NCBI RefSeq assembly: GCF_001467525.1
Contig: NZ_LNXS01000006.1
Span: 1-64,000 of the forward strand
DNA: 64,000 nucleotides
Reading direction: 5' to 3'
From: Legionella anisa
Lineage (GTDB): Bacteria; Pseudomonadota; Gammaproteobacteria; Legionellales; Legionellaceae
The notes under the pieces were generated by a model. The model ran no database searches and had not been told where the DNA came from. It saw nothing but the letters and a program-made list of their open reading frames with translations. The position numbers were made by a program, and so were the translations under genes. Shown one piece after another: positions 17,492 to 24,884 of this stretch (the stretch's first letter is position 1; every line of letters begins with the position of its first letter).

Positions 17492-19345
17492 TTATATGAG
17501 TTCATCCGCATTATGTTGAGGAGTATTTTTTAATAGTTCAGCTAAATTTTGAGCAGTAAACTGAGCTTTTGCTTGCTCATAACCCGTTTCAGCAATTTCT
17601 TTGTATTTTTTGAAATCCAGAATGCCGTATTGGTCTATTTTTAAAGTAATACCATAATCTGCCATGGCCATCATTTTCGAGGTATTTTGATGAGAGCTTA
17701 TGGTTAATAGCCTCAACACCAACTCACCTAGGTTAATAGGTAATATCGATTCTTTCCCCATAAATTTATTGTAAAGTAGTTTCCAACCAGAAAGTGAATA
17801 AGGTATTGGTGTTAATTTAAATACGTTATTAATACTGATATTGGAAGCAATAATTTTACTGCTATGTGAGTACTGTCTCATGACATTGGTGGGGATATTA
17901 TTGAGTATTCCGCCATCAATCAGAAGTTTGTCATTAAAGGATACTGGCGGGTAAATAAAAGGTAGGGATATGCTGGAGCGAATGGATTCCCATAATCGTC
18001 CTCTATCATGGACATATAAATTTTTGCTGATTAAATCGGTTGATACGCAAAAATAGTTTAGCCATAAATCCTCGATTTGACTGTTTTCACCATAGAGCTC
18101 AATAAGACTGTCTGTGGCTCTTTTGCCTGTAGCAATTGCAATATAGGGAAAGGTAAAGTCAATCTTGGCTCCTTTGATTAAATGTTCTTCCACATATTTC
18201 AAAACATCACTAGAGGAATATCCCATGGCAAAAGCGGCAGCGAGCATTGCTCCCATACTTGTTCCGGCAATATAATCTATGGGTATTCCTCTTTCTTCTA
18301 ATAAGCGATAAACACCTATATGCGCAAGACCTCGTGCTCCTCCACCACTGAGTACTAAGGAAATAGTATTGTCAGTAAAGATTCGCATCATTCGAGAAAT
18401 ACCTTCCTCCGTATTATTTCGAACATGGAAGTGACTGTTGACCGAGCGTTTTTCTAACCAGCTTTGCGTATTTTTTGGTGGGTTTGCCGTTTGATGAACA
18501 AGTACTAATACGTTGCGTTTAATAAAATTACTTTGCATCGTTAAGATGTAATTCTCTACTTCAGATAAGGCGGGATCGTGTTCTTCTGCAAGCGCTAAAA
18601 AAGCGAGTGAATCTGCTTGACGTACACAAAACTTTGTCCAGCTTGTTATTGTTTCATCGGCTAGATAGAAAATATAGGAGTATTCTTTTTCTAGTTGGTT
18701 AATCCATAAAATTCCTTCATTACTCATATTCCCATTCACATCCAGTAGATTTTTTCTATTTTCCAGATAACTGCTGTTTAATAAAAGGATTTTTTCTCCA
18801 TAAGAGAAACGAAAAATCATTTCTTGCAATTGAAATTCGAGGTTTTGTATTGGTCTTATAGGGATTAGAGCAACGGATTTATCGCGTGTTGCAGGGCCAT
18901 GAATTCCCTGCAGTGAATTGGTTAGTCGTTGAATGGTGAATTGGGTTATTTTATTCAGCAGCTCAGGAAATGTTCTGCACAATTTCAAAAAGTTTTTTTT
19001 CGATAATTTTAAGATAATACAGTCACGTAAGGTATAGACATTCGCAGAGCGGGGTAAATCAGATATAAGAGCCATTTCGCCTATAATTGACCCTTCATGT
19101 AACTCACCTTGAAACGTTATGTTTCCTTCAATATCGGTTATCTGGTAGTAAAGACGACCTTTAATTAAAATGTAAAGATCATTCATAGTTTCCCCTTTTT
19201 TAATCAAAAGGGAATCACTGGTTCGAGATTCTATTTCCAAAACACGAGAAAGTTTTGCAAGACATGCATCGCTCATTAGCCTAAAAGGTTCATGCTGTTT
19301 AATGAATTCAAAAATTTCTTGGGGTGTAAGTAATGGTTTATCCAT
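17492..19345 (-). CDS. Cyclic-nucleotide-binding patatin-like phospholipase (NTE type)
   Basis: The 617-residue protein joins an N-terminal cyclic-nucleotide-binding domain (about residues 15-130, with GEMALISDLPRSANVYTLRD as the phosphate-binding cassette) to a middle linker and a C-terminal patatin domain. The patatin part has the oxyanion loop SGGGARGLAHIGVYRLLEE, the nucleophile motif GTSMG near residue 361, and the catalytic aspartate motif DGGILNN near residue 466, so a Ser-Asp dyad is present. This architecture matches neuropathy target esterase-like lysophospholipases; bacterial examples are often membrane-associated. Whether it binds cAMP cannot be judged. It converges with the deformylase gene, 20 bases away. 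Confidence 0.88.
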   Translation of the reverse strand: MDKPLLTPQEIFEFIKQHEPFRLMSDACLAKLSRVLEIESRTSDSLLIKKGETMNDLYILIKGRLYYQITDIEGNITFQGELHEGSIIGEMALISDLPRSANVYTLRDCIILKLSKKNFLKLCRTFPELLNKITQFTIQRLTNSLQGIHGPATRDKSVALIPIRPIQNLEFQLQEMIFRFSYGEKILLLNSSYLENRKNLLDVNGNMSNEGILWINQLEKEYSYIFYLADETITSWTKFCVRQADSLAFLALAEEHDPALSEVENYILTMQSNFIKRNVLVLVHQTANPPKNTQSWLEKRSVNSHFHVRNNTEEGISRMMRIFTDNTISLVLSGGGARGLAHIGVYRLLEERGIPIDYIAGTSMGAMLAAAFAMGYSSSDVLKYVEEHLIKGAKIDFTFPYIAIATGKRATDSLIELYGENSQIEDLWLNYFCVSTDLISKNLYVHDRGRLWESIRSSISLPFIYPPVSFNDKLLIDGGILNNIPTNVMRQYSHSSKIIASNISINNVFKLTPIPYSLSGWKLLYNKFMGKESILPINLGELVLRLLTISSHQNTSKMMAMADYGITLKIDQYGILDFKKYKEIAETGYEQAKAQFTAQNLAELLKNTPQHNADELI

Positions 19346-19492
19346 ATTTTATTATTAATCGAGATTAAACTAATTATTTTTATTATAGACATTGTTTTTT
19401 GGCGAGTAGGTGATGAGAGGTTTCTGCTCATTGCGTTTATCGGTGCGATATTGCGAGTCACTAAGGAAAACCATTATTTTTCAAAGGTGAAC

Positions 19493-19522
19493 TTGACAAA
19501 ATTGAATATAAATTTCTAAAAT
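19493..19522 (+). promoter_or_regulatory. Predicted sigma-70 promoter of the buf operon
   Basis: TTGACA (19493-19498) and TAAAAT (19517-19522) are separated by 18 bases and lie about 64 bases upstream of the bufA start, which has AAAGGAA as ribosome site. Spacing and boxes fit a vegetative promoter; induction by metal stress would need another factor that is not visible. Confidence 0.5.
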
Positions 19523-19585
19523 GCAAAGGGCTAAATTATATTTTGCCTTATAGCTTATTTAACTAACTCTAAAAGGAATTTAGTA

Positions 19586-19837
19586 ATGAACAAATTACAA
19601 TTAACAGGCGTTGCTCTTGCAATGGGTGCTGCTTCTATGTTTGCTTTAACCCCTGCTTTTGCTGCTGATACTTCTGCTGGCATGGTAAAATGCCAAGGTG
19701 GTAATGCATGTAAAGGACAAGGCGCTTGCAAAACTGCAGATAACGCTTGTAAAGGCCAAAACGCTTGTAAAGGCAAAGGTGTGGCTGAAATGTCTCAAGA
19801 AGACTGCCAAAAAGCTGGTGGTACTGTTGTTCAATAA
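19586..19837 (+). CDS. bufA: Bufferin-type precursor peptide (BufA2-like)
   Basis: The 83-residue protein has a signal peptide (residues 1-26, ending TPAFA-AD) and a short mature part with six cysteines in repeated CKGQ/CKGK blocks (KCQGGNACKGQGACK, NACKGQNACKGKG, and a final DCQKAGG). Bufferins are periplasmic peptides whose cysteines are modified by a DUF692 multinuclear iron oxidase with a DUF2063 partner to make copper-chelating groups; both partners follow immediately. The small, signal-bearing, Cys-rich substrate plus bufB-bufC order supports the call. AAAGGAA lies 9 bases before the ATG. A hairpin downstream may make it the most abundant product of the operon. Which cysteines are modified is unknown. 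Confidence 0.82.
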   Translation: MNKLQLTGVALAMGAASMFALTPAFAADTSAGMVKCQGGNACKGQGACKTADNACKGQNACKGKGVAEMSQEDCQKAGGTVVQ

Positions 19838-19861
19838 TTTCAATTTGAGTTCCGCATTACT

Positions 19862-19884
19862 CCAGGCATGTTTTGCATGCCTGG
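19862..19884 (+). terminator. Hairpin between bufA and bufB (likely attenuator)
   Basis: Perfect 9-bp arms CCAGGCATG and CATGCCTGG enclose loop TTTTG and are followed by TTTCACATTTTT. The weak T-run suggests a partial terminator or mRNA 3' stabiliser that would let the precursor peptide be made in excess over the enzymes. Confidence 0.65.
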
Positions 19885-19909
19885 TTTCACATTTTTCCCC
19901 GGACTGAAT

Positions 19910-20773
19910 ATGGATATCCCAAAGTATAAAGTAACTGAAAAAATGCCTTTTTTAGGTTTTGGATTGGGATTACGACCTGATTATTATGAAGAAATCTTAG
20001 AACAAAAACCCAACTTGGATTGGTTTGAGATACTCACTGAAAATTATATGGTTCCGGGCGGTAAGCCACTTTATTATCTTGATCAAATACGAGCTCACTA
20101 TCCTGTAGTGATGCATGGGGTATCTCTTTCATTAGGAAGCACAGACCCTCTGGATCGAGCTTATTTAAAGCAATTAAGCGCGTTGGCCGCTCGTGTCGAG
20201 CCAGTCTGGATTTCTGATCATTTATGCTGGACTGGGGTTAACGGCATCAATGCTCATGATTTGTTACCTGTTCCCTATACACGTGAAACTGTAAACCACG
20301 TTGTATCACGAATTCAGCAAGTGCAGGATTTTTTAGGACGTCCCATTTTAATTGAAAATGTTTCCAGTTATCTTACTTACAAACAATCTGAAATGACCGA
20401 ATGGGAGTTTATCCAGGAAATTGTAAAACAAGCGGATTGTTATATTTTATTAGACATAAATAATATTTATGTGAGTTCTGTAAATCATCAGTTTAATCCT
20501 ATAGATTATATTATGGCTATCCCTGCTGAGCGTGTAGCTCAAATTCATTTAGCGGGTCATGCAAATCACGGAAATTACATTATTGATACACATGATGCTC
20601 CAGTAATTCAACCTGTTTGGGATCTTTACGCTGCAACGTTACAACGTTTAGGGCCAATATCATCTATGATTGAACGGGATGACAATATGCCTCCTTTTGC
20701 GGAGTTGCTCGCAGAAGTCAATCGGGCACGACGGATTGCGGAATCGATTTTGGTTGAAGAGGTACTTGTATGA
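19910..20773 (+). CDS. bufB: BufB, DUF692 multinuclear iron oxidase (MNIO)
   Basis: The protein of about 287 residues is a DUF692 (TIM-barrel, xylose-isomerase-like) enzyme. It shows GFGLGLRPDYYEEIL, WFEILTENYM, VMHGVSLSLGS, WISDHLCW, ILIENVSSYLTY, LLDINNIYVSSVNH and IHLAGH, the His, Asp, Asn and Glu ligand positions of the iron cluster in this family. MNIO enzymes oxidatively rearrange cysteines of peptide substrates, here probably BufA. I choose ATG 19910, since the family starts close to GFGLGLR; an earlier ATG at 19868 lies inside the hairpin. Its stop overlaps the next start (ATGA), giving tight coupling with bufC. Confidence 0.88.
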   Translation: MDIPKYKVTEKMPFLGFGLGLRPDYYEEILEQKPNLDWFEILTENYMVPGGKPLYYLDQIRAHYPVVMHGVSLSLGSTDPLDRAYLKQLSALAARVEPVWISDHLCWTGVNGINAHDLLPVPYTRETVNHVVSRIQQVQDFLGRPILIENVSSYLTYKQSEMTEWEFIQEIVKQADCYILLDINNIYVSSVNHQFNPIDYIMAIPAERVAQIHLAGHANHGNYIIDTHDAPVIQPVWDLYAATLQRLGPISSMIERDDNMPPFAELLAEVNRARRIAESILVEEVLV

Positions 20774-21552
20774 TCGGGCTTTCTCAGTTACAAGATGAGT
20801 TTCAAAAATTTTTATTATCAGGACATTCTGCGATTCATGGTTCTATAGTACATACTGATTTGGTATCAGTGGATATTCGCTTAGGCATTTATCGTGATGC
20901 GTATAAACTTCGGCTTATTGAAAGTTTGAGTACTAACTTTCCTGCCTTGTATGCTTATTTAGGAACGGAAGAATTTAATAAGTTAGCGACTTATTACATT
21001 GATGCTCATCCTTCTTATTATCGCTCTATTCGATGGTTTGGTGATTTATTACCAGATTTCATTAAGCATAATTATCCACACTATTCACATTTATCTGAGC
21101 TTGCTGATTTTGAGTGGAAAATGGGTTTGGCTTTTGATGCTGCTGATGAACAGATAGTACGAGTTGAGGATATGGCAGTTATTCCACCAGAAGCATGGCC
21201 TAATCTTCAATTTGTTCTCCATCCATCGCTGCAGCGAGTCAATTATTTGGGAAACACAATTCCTCTTTGGAAAGCGTTAACTCATGATCAGGAACTTCCT
21301 GAATTGCAACAAAACTCTGTGCCTACATCCTGGGTTTTATGGCGATCCCCAGAAAACATTATTCAATTTTATAGTGTGTCTGATGAAGAAGCGTGGGCTT
21401 TAGATAATTTATCACAAAGGTTGTCTTTTGGTGCACTTTGCGAAGGGCTTTGCCAGTGGATAAAACCGGAGGAGGTAGGCATGAAGGCTGCTTCTTTTCT
21501 CAAGGGTTGGATTCAAAATGGTATGCTATCGCAATTGTTGATTGACGATTAG
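20770..21552 (+). CDS. bufC: BufC, DUF2063 partner of the MNIO enzyme
   Basis: The 260-residue protein matches the DUF2063 pattern: an N-terminal helical domain with LQDEFQKFLL and RLGIYRDAYKLRLIESLSTNFPALYAYLG, then DAHPSYYRSIRWFGDLLPDFI and ELADFEWKMGLAFDA. Such proteins act as peptide-recognition partners that present the precursor to the DUF692 enzyme. The ATG overlaps the bufB stop by 4 bases. The C-terminal part (about residues 170-260) has the winged-helix-like region seen in this family. No copper-efflux or sigma-factor gene lies alongside, so regulation is not visible. Confidence 0.85.
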   Translation: MIGLSQLQDEFQKFLLSGHSAIHGSIVHTDLVSVDIRLGIYRDAYKLRLIESLSTNFPALYAYLGTEEFNKLATYYIDAHPSYYRSIRWFGDLLPDFIKHNYPHYSHLSELADFEWKMGLAFDAADEQIVRVEDMAVIPPEAWPNLQFVLHPSLQRVNYLGNTIPLWKALTHDQELPELQQNSVPTSWVLWRSPENIIQFYSVSDEEAWALDNLSQRLSFGALCEGLCQWIKPEEVGMKAASFLKGWIQNGMLSQLLIDD

Positions 21553-21786
21553 TTGCTTATTTTTCAAATAGACACTTCCTATTGCGAGTTAAATTCTCTC
21601 GTAGCATAATATGTGAACATTTTTATATTAGACCTCTTTGGAAACTCGCTGCAGGGGATGAATTGCGAGGAGACATGGAGTGCAGAACCGGAGTGTACAG
21701 CAGTCACATGAGGATTCGAGCACCATATCGACGAAGCAGTAGAGTTTCTGAAGACAATTCTATAGAGTGCAACCGGGGATTAATCA
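21553..21786. other. Gap before OTU gene, possible remnant sequence
   Basis: The 234 bases have higher GC than the neighbouring coding sequence and an open frame of 72 codons (21582-21800) that overlaps the next gene's start and has no recognisable protein features. The stretch AGTGCAGAACCGGAGTGTAC through GAGGATTCGAGCACC looks structured and may be a repeat or RNA remnant, but no second copy is seen in this window. Confidence 0.3.
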
Positions 21787-23346
21787 ATGTCTGGAATTAA
21801 AATTGAAATTGACAAGGGATCTTCCATGACTCATTCGAGATCCGAAGTCTCCGATGATGCTCTTACTGTGGAAGTACAAGAAAGGATAATCGATAATCCA
21901 GGTGGTGGTGATTGCGGATTTTATGCGTTTGCTATAGGTTTAATCGATATTATCCTAAAAGAGTACGCACTTACTGGAAAAAGCAAAACTTATGACCAAT
22001 GGAAGAGCCAAGGACTTAATCACGTTAGCTTGCAAGAGATTCTTGACATTGATTTAAATGAATTATACCACTCACCTGGAAATTATAAAAAAGAGCTCCT
22101 GTTCAAGTTACAAATGTCTTTACGAACTATTGCCTGTAATATCTATAAAAACGAACCCATCAACAGAATAAAAACAGAAGCCGTATTAAAAGATCGGCGA
22201 GCCAATATTGAAGCCACTCCAATATTTTGTAAATTTATGGAATTGGTCGACTTTTTCTTAGGAATAGGCGACTCACTTGCTAAGATAAGTCAATTTAACG
22301 AATTAGCTTTATCTCGAGAAGTCCAAGAGTTGGCAATGGAAACTGCTCAATCGCTAGTACCACTGCTAACAGATAAAAGCGAGAAGGAAGCAAGAAGAAT
22401 ACAAAATGCCCGTGTCAAAGAGGTATTACTGAAAGATATAGTAGTAGACGAGAAAGCAAATCCTGATTCAATTATTTTAAAAGGCATGGATAAGATAAAA
22501 GAAAAAGGAAGATGGGCAACCCATTATGACTTGAAAGAAATCGCCGATCAACTTCATGTAAATCTCCATGTAGTCGGTAAGGAGAACGGACGCGATACAC
22601 CTTCTTACCCTGTCATTACCTTATATAACATGGGTAACTCCCATTGGACTACAAAAGTGACACTGGTTAGAAAAATTTTAACGAAACCTACCAAGCCGCT
22701 TGGGGACACTTCGCTACCTGGTTTAAGCAGTAAGAAAATAATTGAGTTAGAAACAGAATCTAAACCACCTAAAAAAGATACTGTTCCAAAAAAATTACCT
22801 ACCCAAGATCAAAATTTCCCAAAAACAGAAGCAGGTACACAAAAGAAAACTCCACCTGAAGTAATGAATTCTGAAAAGACAAAGAGACAACCGCAATACT
22901 CTCTCAATAAACAAACTCTTTTTAACCACAGTGATGAGATACCTTTAACGTCAATGAGTTCAAAGGCAGATCGAAAAGAATTAAATCGATTAATTCATAT
23001 AATCCATCGTGCAGTAATCGTGTATTGTACCTATAGTGATGGAATTATTTTTTCACTTTTACACAGACATGGTCAGTCCGGTAGGGGAAGAGCCAGTAAG
23101 TTTGATGAGGAATTTTCTTTAGTTGAAGACCTGGATCAGGCCAAAAATATGTTAATGGATTTTCTAGAAGATAGTAAAAACGGCAATACTCATCCTCATT
23201 CATTCAGGACTATGTTATTACAGGGGTTATTAGCAGCAAATGAGCCGCATCATAAAAAGGATTTAAACTATATATCTAAAAATTATTCGGCTCTTTTGGA
23301 TGAGTTAAAAGGGGAGTTAACTCCTGATGAATTGGGAATTTTTTAG
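21787..23346 (+). CDS. OTU-like cysteine protease, probable Dot/Icm effector
   Basis: The 519-residue protein carries an OTU-type active-site pattern: NPGGGDCGFYAFAIGL with the presumed nucleophile Cys43, and YNMGNSHWTTKV with the presumed general base His286. Between them lies a long helical insertion (about residues 60-230), an arrangement known from the Lot group of Legionella OTU deubiquitinases. A proline- and lysine-rich linker (about 295-385) leads to a C-terminal helical domain. The end (DELKGELTPDELGIF) is acidic, as in many Dot/Icm substrates. The expected action is ubiquitin removal in the host cell. The aspartate usual three residues before the Cys is a glycine here. A second in-frame ATG at 21826 is possible. 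Confidence 0.7.
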   Translation: MSGIKIEIDKGSSMTHSRSEVSDDALTVEVQERIIDNPGGGDCGFYAFAIGLIDIILKEYALTGKSKTYDQWKSQGLNHVSLQEILDIDLNELYHSPGNYKKELLFKLQMSLRTIACNIYKNEPINRIKTEAVLKDRRANIEATPIFCKFMELVDFFLGIGDSLAKISQFNELALSREVQELAMETAQSLVPLLTDKSEKEARRIQNARVKEVLLKDIVVDEKANPDSIILKGMDKIKEKGRWATHYDLKEIADQLHVNLHVVGKENGRDTPSYPVITLYNMGNSHWTTKVTLVRKILTKPTKPLGDTSLPGLSSKKIIELETESKPPKKDTVPKKLPTQDQNFPKTEAGTQKKTPPEVMNSEKTKRQPQYSLNKQTLFNHSDEIPLTSMSSKADRKELNRLIHIIHRAVIVYCTYSDGIIFSLLHRHGQSGRGRASKFDEEFSLVEDLDQAKNMLMDFLEDSKNGNTHPHSFRTMLLQGLLAANEPHHKKDLNYISKNYSALLDELKGELTPDELGIF

Positions 23347-23352
23347 TGCTGA

Positions 23353-23383
23353 AACGTCAGATTTGAGTTCAAAATCTGACGTT
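23353..23383. terminator. Hairpin downstream of the OTU gene
   Basis: Perfect 12-bp arms AACGTCAGATTT and AAATCTGACGTT enclose GAGTTCA, starting 7 bases after the stop codon. There is no long T-run, so strength is uncertain; position suggests termination for the convergent genes on both sides. Confidence 0.55.
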
Positions 23384-23412
23384 CCACTAAGATTCAAACA
23401 TATCCTATGAAC

Positions 23413-23468
23413 GTAGCCTGGGTGCAGCGCAGCGGAACCCGGGTTTCGCTGCACTGCACCCAGGCTAC
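23413..23468. repeat. GTAGCCTGGGTG-family palindrome
   Basis: The unit reads GTAGCCTGGGTGCAGCG to GCACCCAGGCTAC with AACCCGGGTT at the centre, a near-perfect palindrome matching copies at 27204-27283 and 49188-49270. It lies between convergent genes. Confidence 0.85.
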
Positions 23469-23478
23469 ATTTTTACAA

Positions 23479-24129
23479 TTATTCATCTGAATAGGTTCGT
23501 TTTCGACTTAATAAAGCAAGAAGGGGGGGTAATACTGAAATAAAAATGATGCCGTAAATTACTACGGTGAAATTTTCTTTTATTAATGGAATTGAGCCGA
23601 GAAAATAGCCTAAGCTCAATAAACTGGCGATCCATATTAAGGCACTGATCAAATTGTACAACGAGAAATGAACAATTCGCATTGTCCCTATACCTGCAAC
23701 AAAAGGTGCAAAAGTGCGTATGATTGGAAGGAAACGCGCAAAAATTATCGTTTTACCTCCATGTTTTTCATAAAATGCATGGGTTTCCTCTAAGTGTTTT
23801 TTATTAAGCAGCCAGGATTTATCGGTAGAAAAAATACGAGGGCCTAGTAGTCGACCAACCAAGAAATTAATTTGATTTCCCAAAACTGAGGCAAGAAACA
23901 GCAGCAACAACAAAATTGAAATATTTAACGGGTTCCCTGGTTGTGCTGCGATACTGCCTGCAGCAAATAGTAACGAGTCTCCCGGTAAAAAAGGGGTGAC
24001 AATAAGTCCGGTTTCGCAGAAAATTACTGCAAACAAAAACAAATAAGTCCAAAATCCATAGTTTGAAACAATGGTATTTAGGTAAACATCAATATGAATA
24101 ATATAATCAAAAATAGTGTTTAAAATCAT
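23479..24129 (-). CDS. DedA-family inner-membrane protein
   Basis: The 216-residue protein has the DedA (SNARE-associated/VTT) features: FCETGLIVTPFLPGDSLLFAAGSIA (residues about 37-61, with the E-x-x-x-x-x-P-x-P-G-[DE] motif), GRLLGPRIF, and the FARFLPIIRTFAPFVAGIG block with conserved arginines (about 133-151). Four to five membrane segments are visible. DedA proteins scramble or flip phospholipids and undecaprenyl phosphate and support envelope integrity. It is monocistronic and divergent from the VOC gene. Confidence 0.92.
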   Translation of the reverse strand: MILNTIFDYIIHIDVYLNTIVSNYGFWTYLFLFAVIFCETGLIVTPFLPGDSLLFAAGSIAAQPGNPLNISILLLLLFLASVLGNQINFLVGRLLGPRIFSTDKSWLLNKKHLEETHAFYEKHGGKTIIFARFLPIIRTFAPFVAGIGTMRIVHFSLYNLISALIWIASLLSLGYFLGSIPLIKENFTVVIYGIIFISVLPPLLALLSRKRTYSDE

Positions 24130-24314
24130 TTTATATTGAAATTGAATGAAATAAAGTAAATATTCTTACATACTTATTTCTTAATTAATATAAATTTTAT
24201 GTCTTCAGCGTGCCTGCTTTTGCTATTCTTATAGAATAGACCAATATAAGGAGTATGTATGGCTCAGAAGAATGGCGCATTGCAAAAACAAAAAACGATG
24301 AAGAATCTAAATTC

Positions 24315-24749
24315 ATGAATACGTTATTTCATCTCGCTTTTCCAGTGCATGATCTGGCTCTGGCAAAAGATTTTTATCACCATAAATTGGGTTTTTCGTT
24401 AGGGCGTGAGTCGGAGCATGCATTGATTCTGGAATTTGACCATCATCAAATTGTGGCACATAAAGTTGATGCGATCCTTCCTTTACAAGAAAGTATTTAT
24501 CCACGACATTTTGGTTTAATTTTTCTTGATCGACATGAGTTTGATGTTTTTTTGGCACAAATTAAAAAAGAGCACATTCCCTTTGAAATTCCACTAAAAA
24601 CACGGTTTAAAGGCACTCGAATTGAACATCAATCCTTTTTCTTGAAGGATCCAAGCAATAATTTGTTGGAATTTAAATATTATCAATTTGCTTCAGCCAT
24701 TTTCGGTGAACAAAATTTTAAAAAAATTGGTGAATCTTCTAAGGAGTGA
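24315..24749 (+). CDS. VOC-superfamily (glyoxalase/dioxygenase-like) protein
   Basis: The protein of about 144 residues begins MNTLFHLAFPVHDLALAKDFYHHKLGF, the classic first beta-alpha-beta module of the vicinal-oxygen-chelate fold. A second module follows (RHFGLIFLDRHEFDVFLAQI) with FFLKDPSNNLLEFKYY at the end. His6, His in RHFGL, and the final Glu are plausible metal ligands. It is a small single-domain cytosolic enzyme of unknown substrate, possibly a dioxygenase, isomerase or resistance protein. An upstream in-frame ATG at 24255 adds 20 residues without family similarity, so the ATG at 24315 is preferred. Confidence 0.8.
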   Translation: MNTLFHLAFPVHDLALAKDFYHHKLGFSLGRESEHALILEFDHHQIVAHKVDAILPLQESIYPRHFGLIFLDRHEFDVFLAQIKKEHIPFEIPLKTRFKGTRIEHQSFFLKDPSNNLLEFKYYQFASAIFGEQNFKKIGESSKE

Positions 24750-24783
24750 ATAAGCTTTGATTCTTTTGAATATACAAAGCGTT

Positions 24784-24842
24784 TCAGTACTCAAAAATCA
24801 AATCATTTTAGCTCAAGCTAGCGAAATGGAAATAGACACTAA
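24784..24842. repeat. Decayed right half of the TAGGGTCTG MITE-like element
   Basis: CAGTACTCAAAAATCAAATC, then GCTCAAGCTAGCGAAATGG and AATAGACACTAA, match the right half of the elements at 27033-27177 and 60319-60463 with scattered changes. No left half is seen, so this copy is truncated. Confidence 0.7.
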
Positions 24843-24884
24843 TGATGCCACAATAAGTTGAATAACCATTTCTGTAATCTTACA

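Noticed and set aside
21660..21720. CACATGAGGATT motif resembling the MS2 coat-protein hairpin
   Set aside because: The pairing bases needed for the stem are absent, so only a short string is shared by chance.
21582..21800. 72-codon frame before the OTU gene
   Set aside because: It overlaps the OTU start, has no family resemblance or ribosome site, and is better read as noncoding or remnant sequence.
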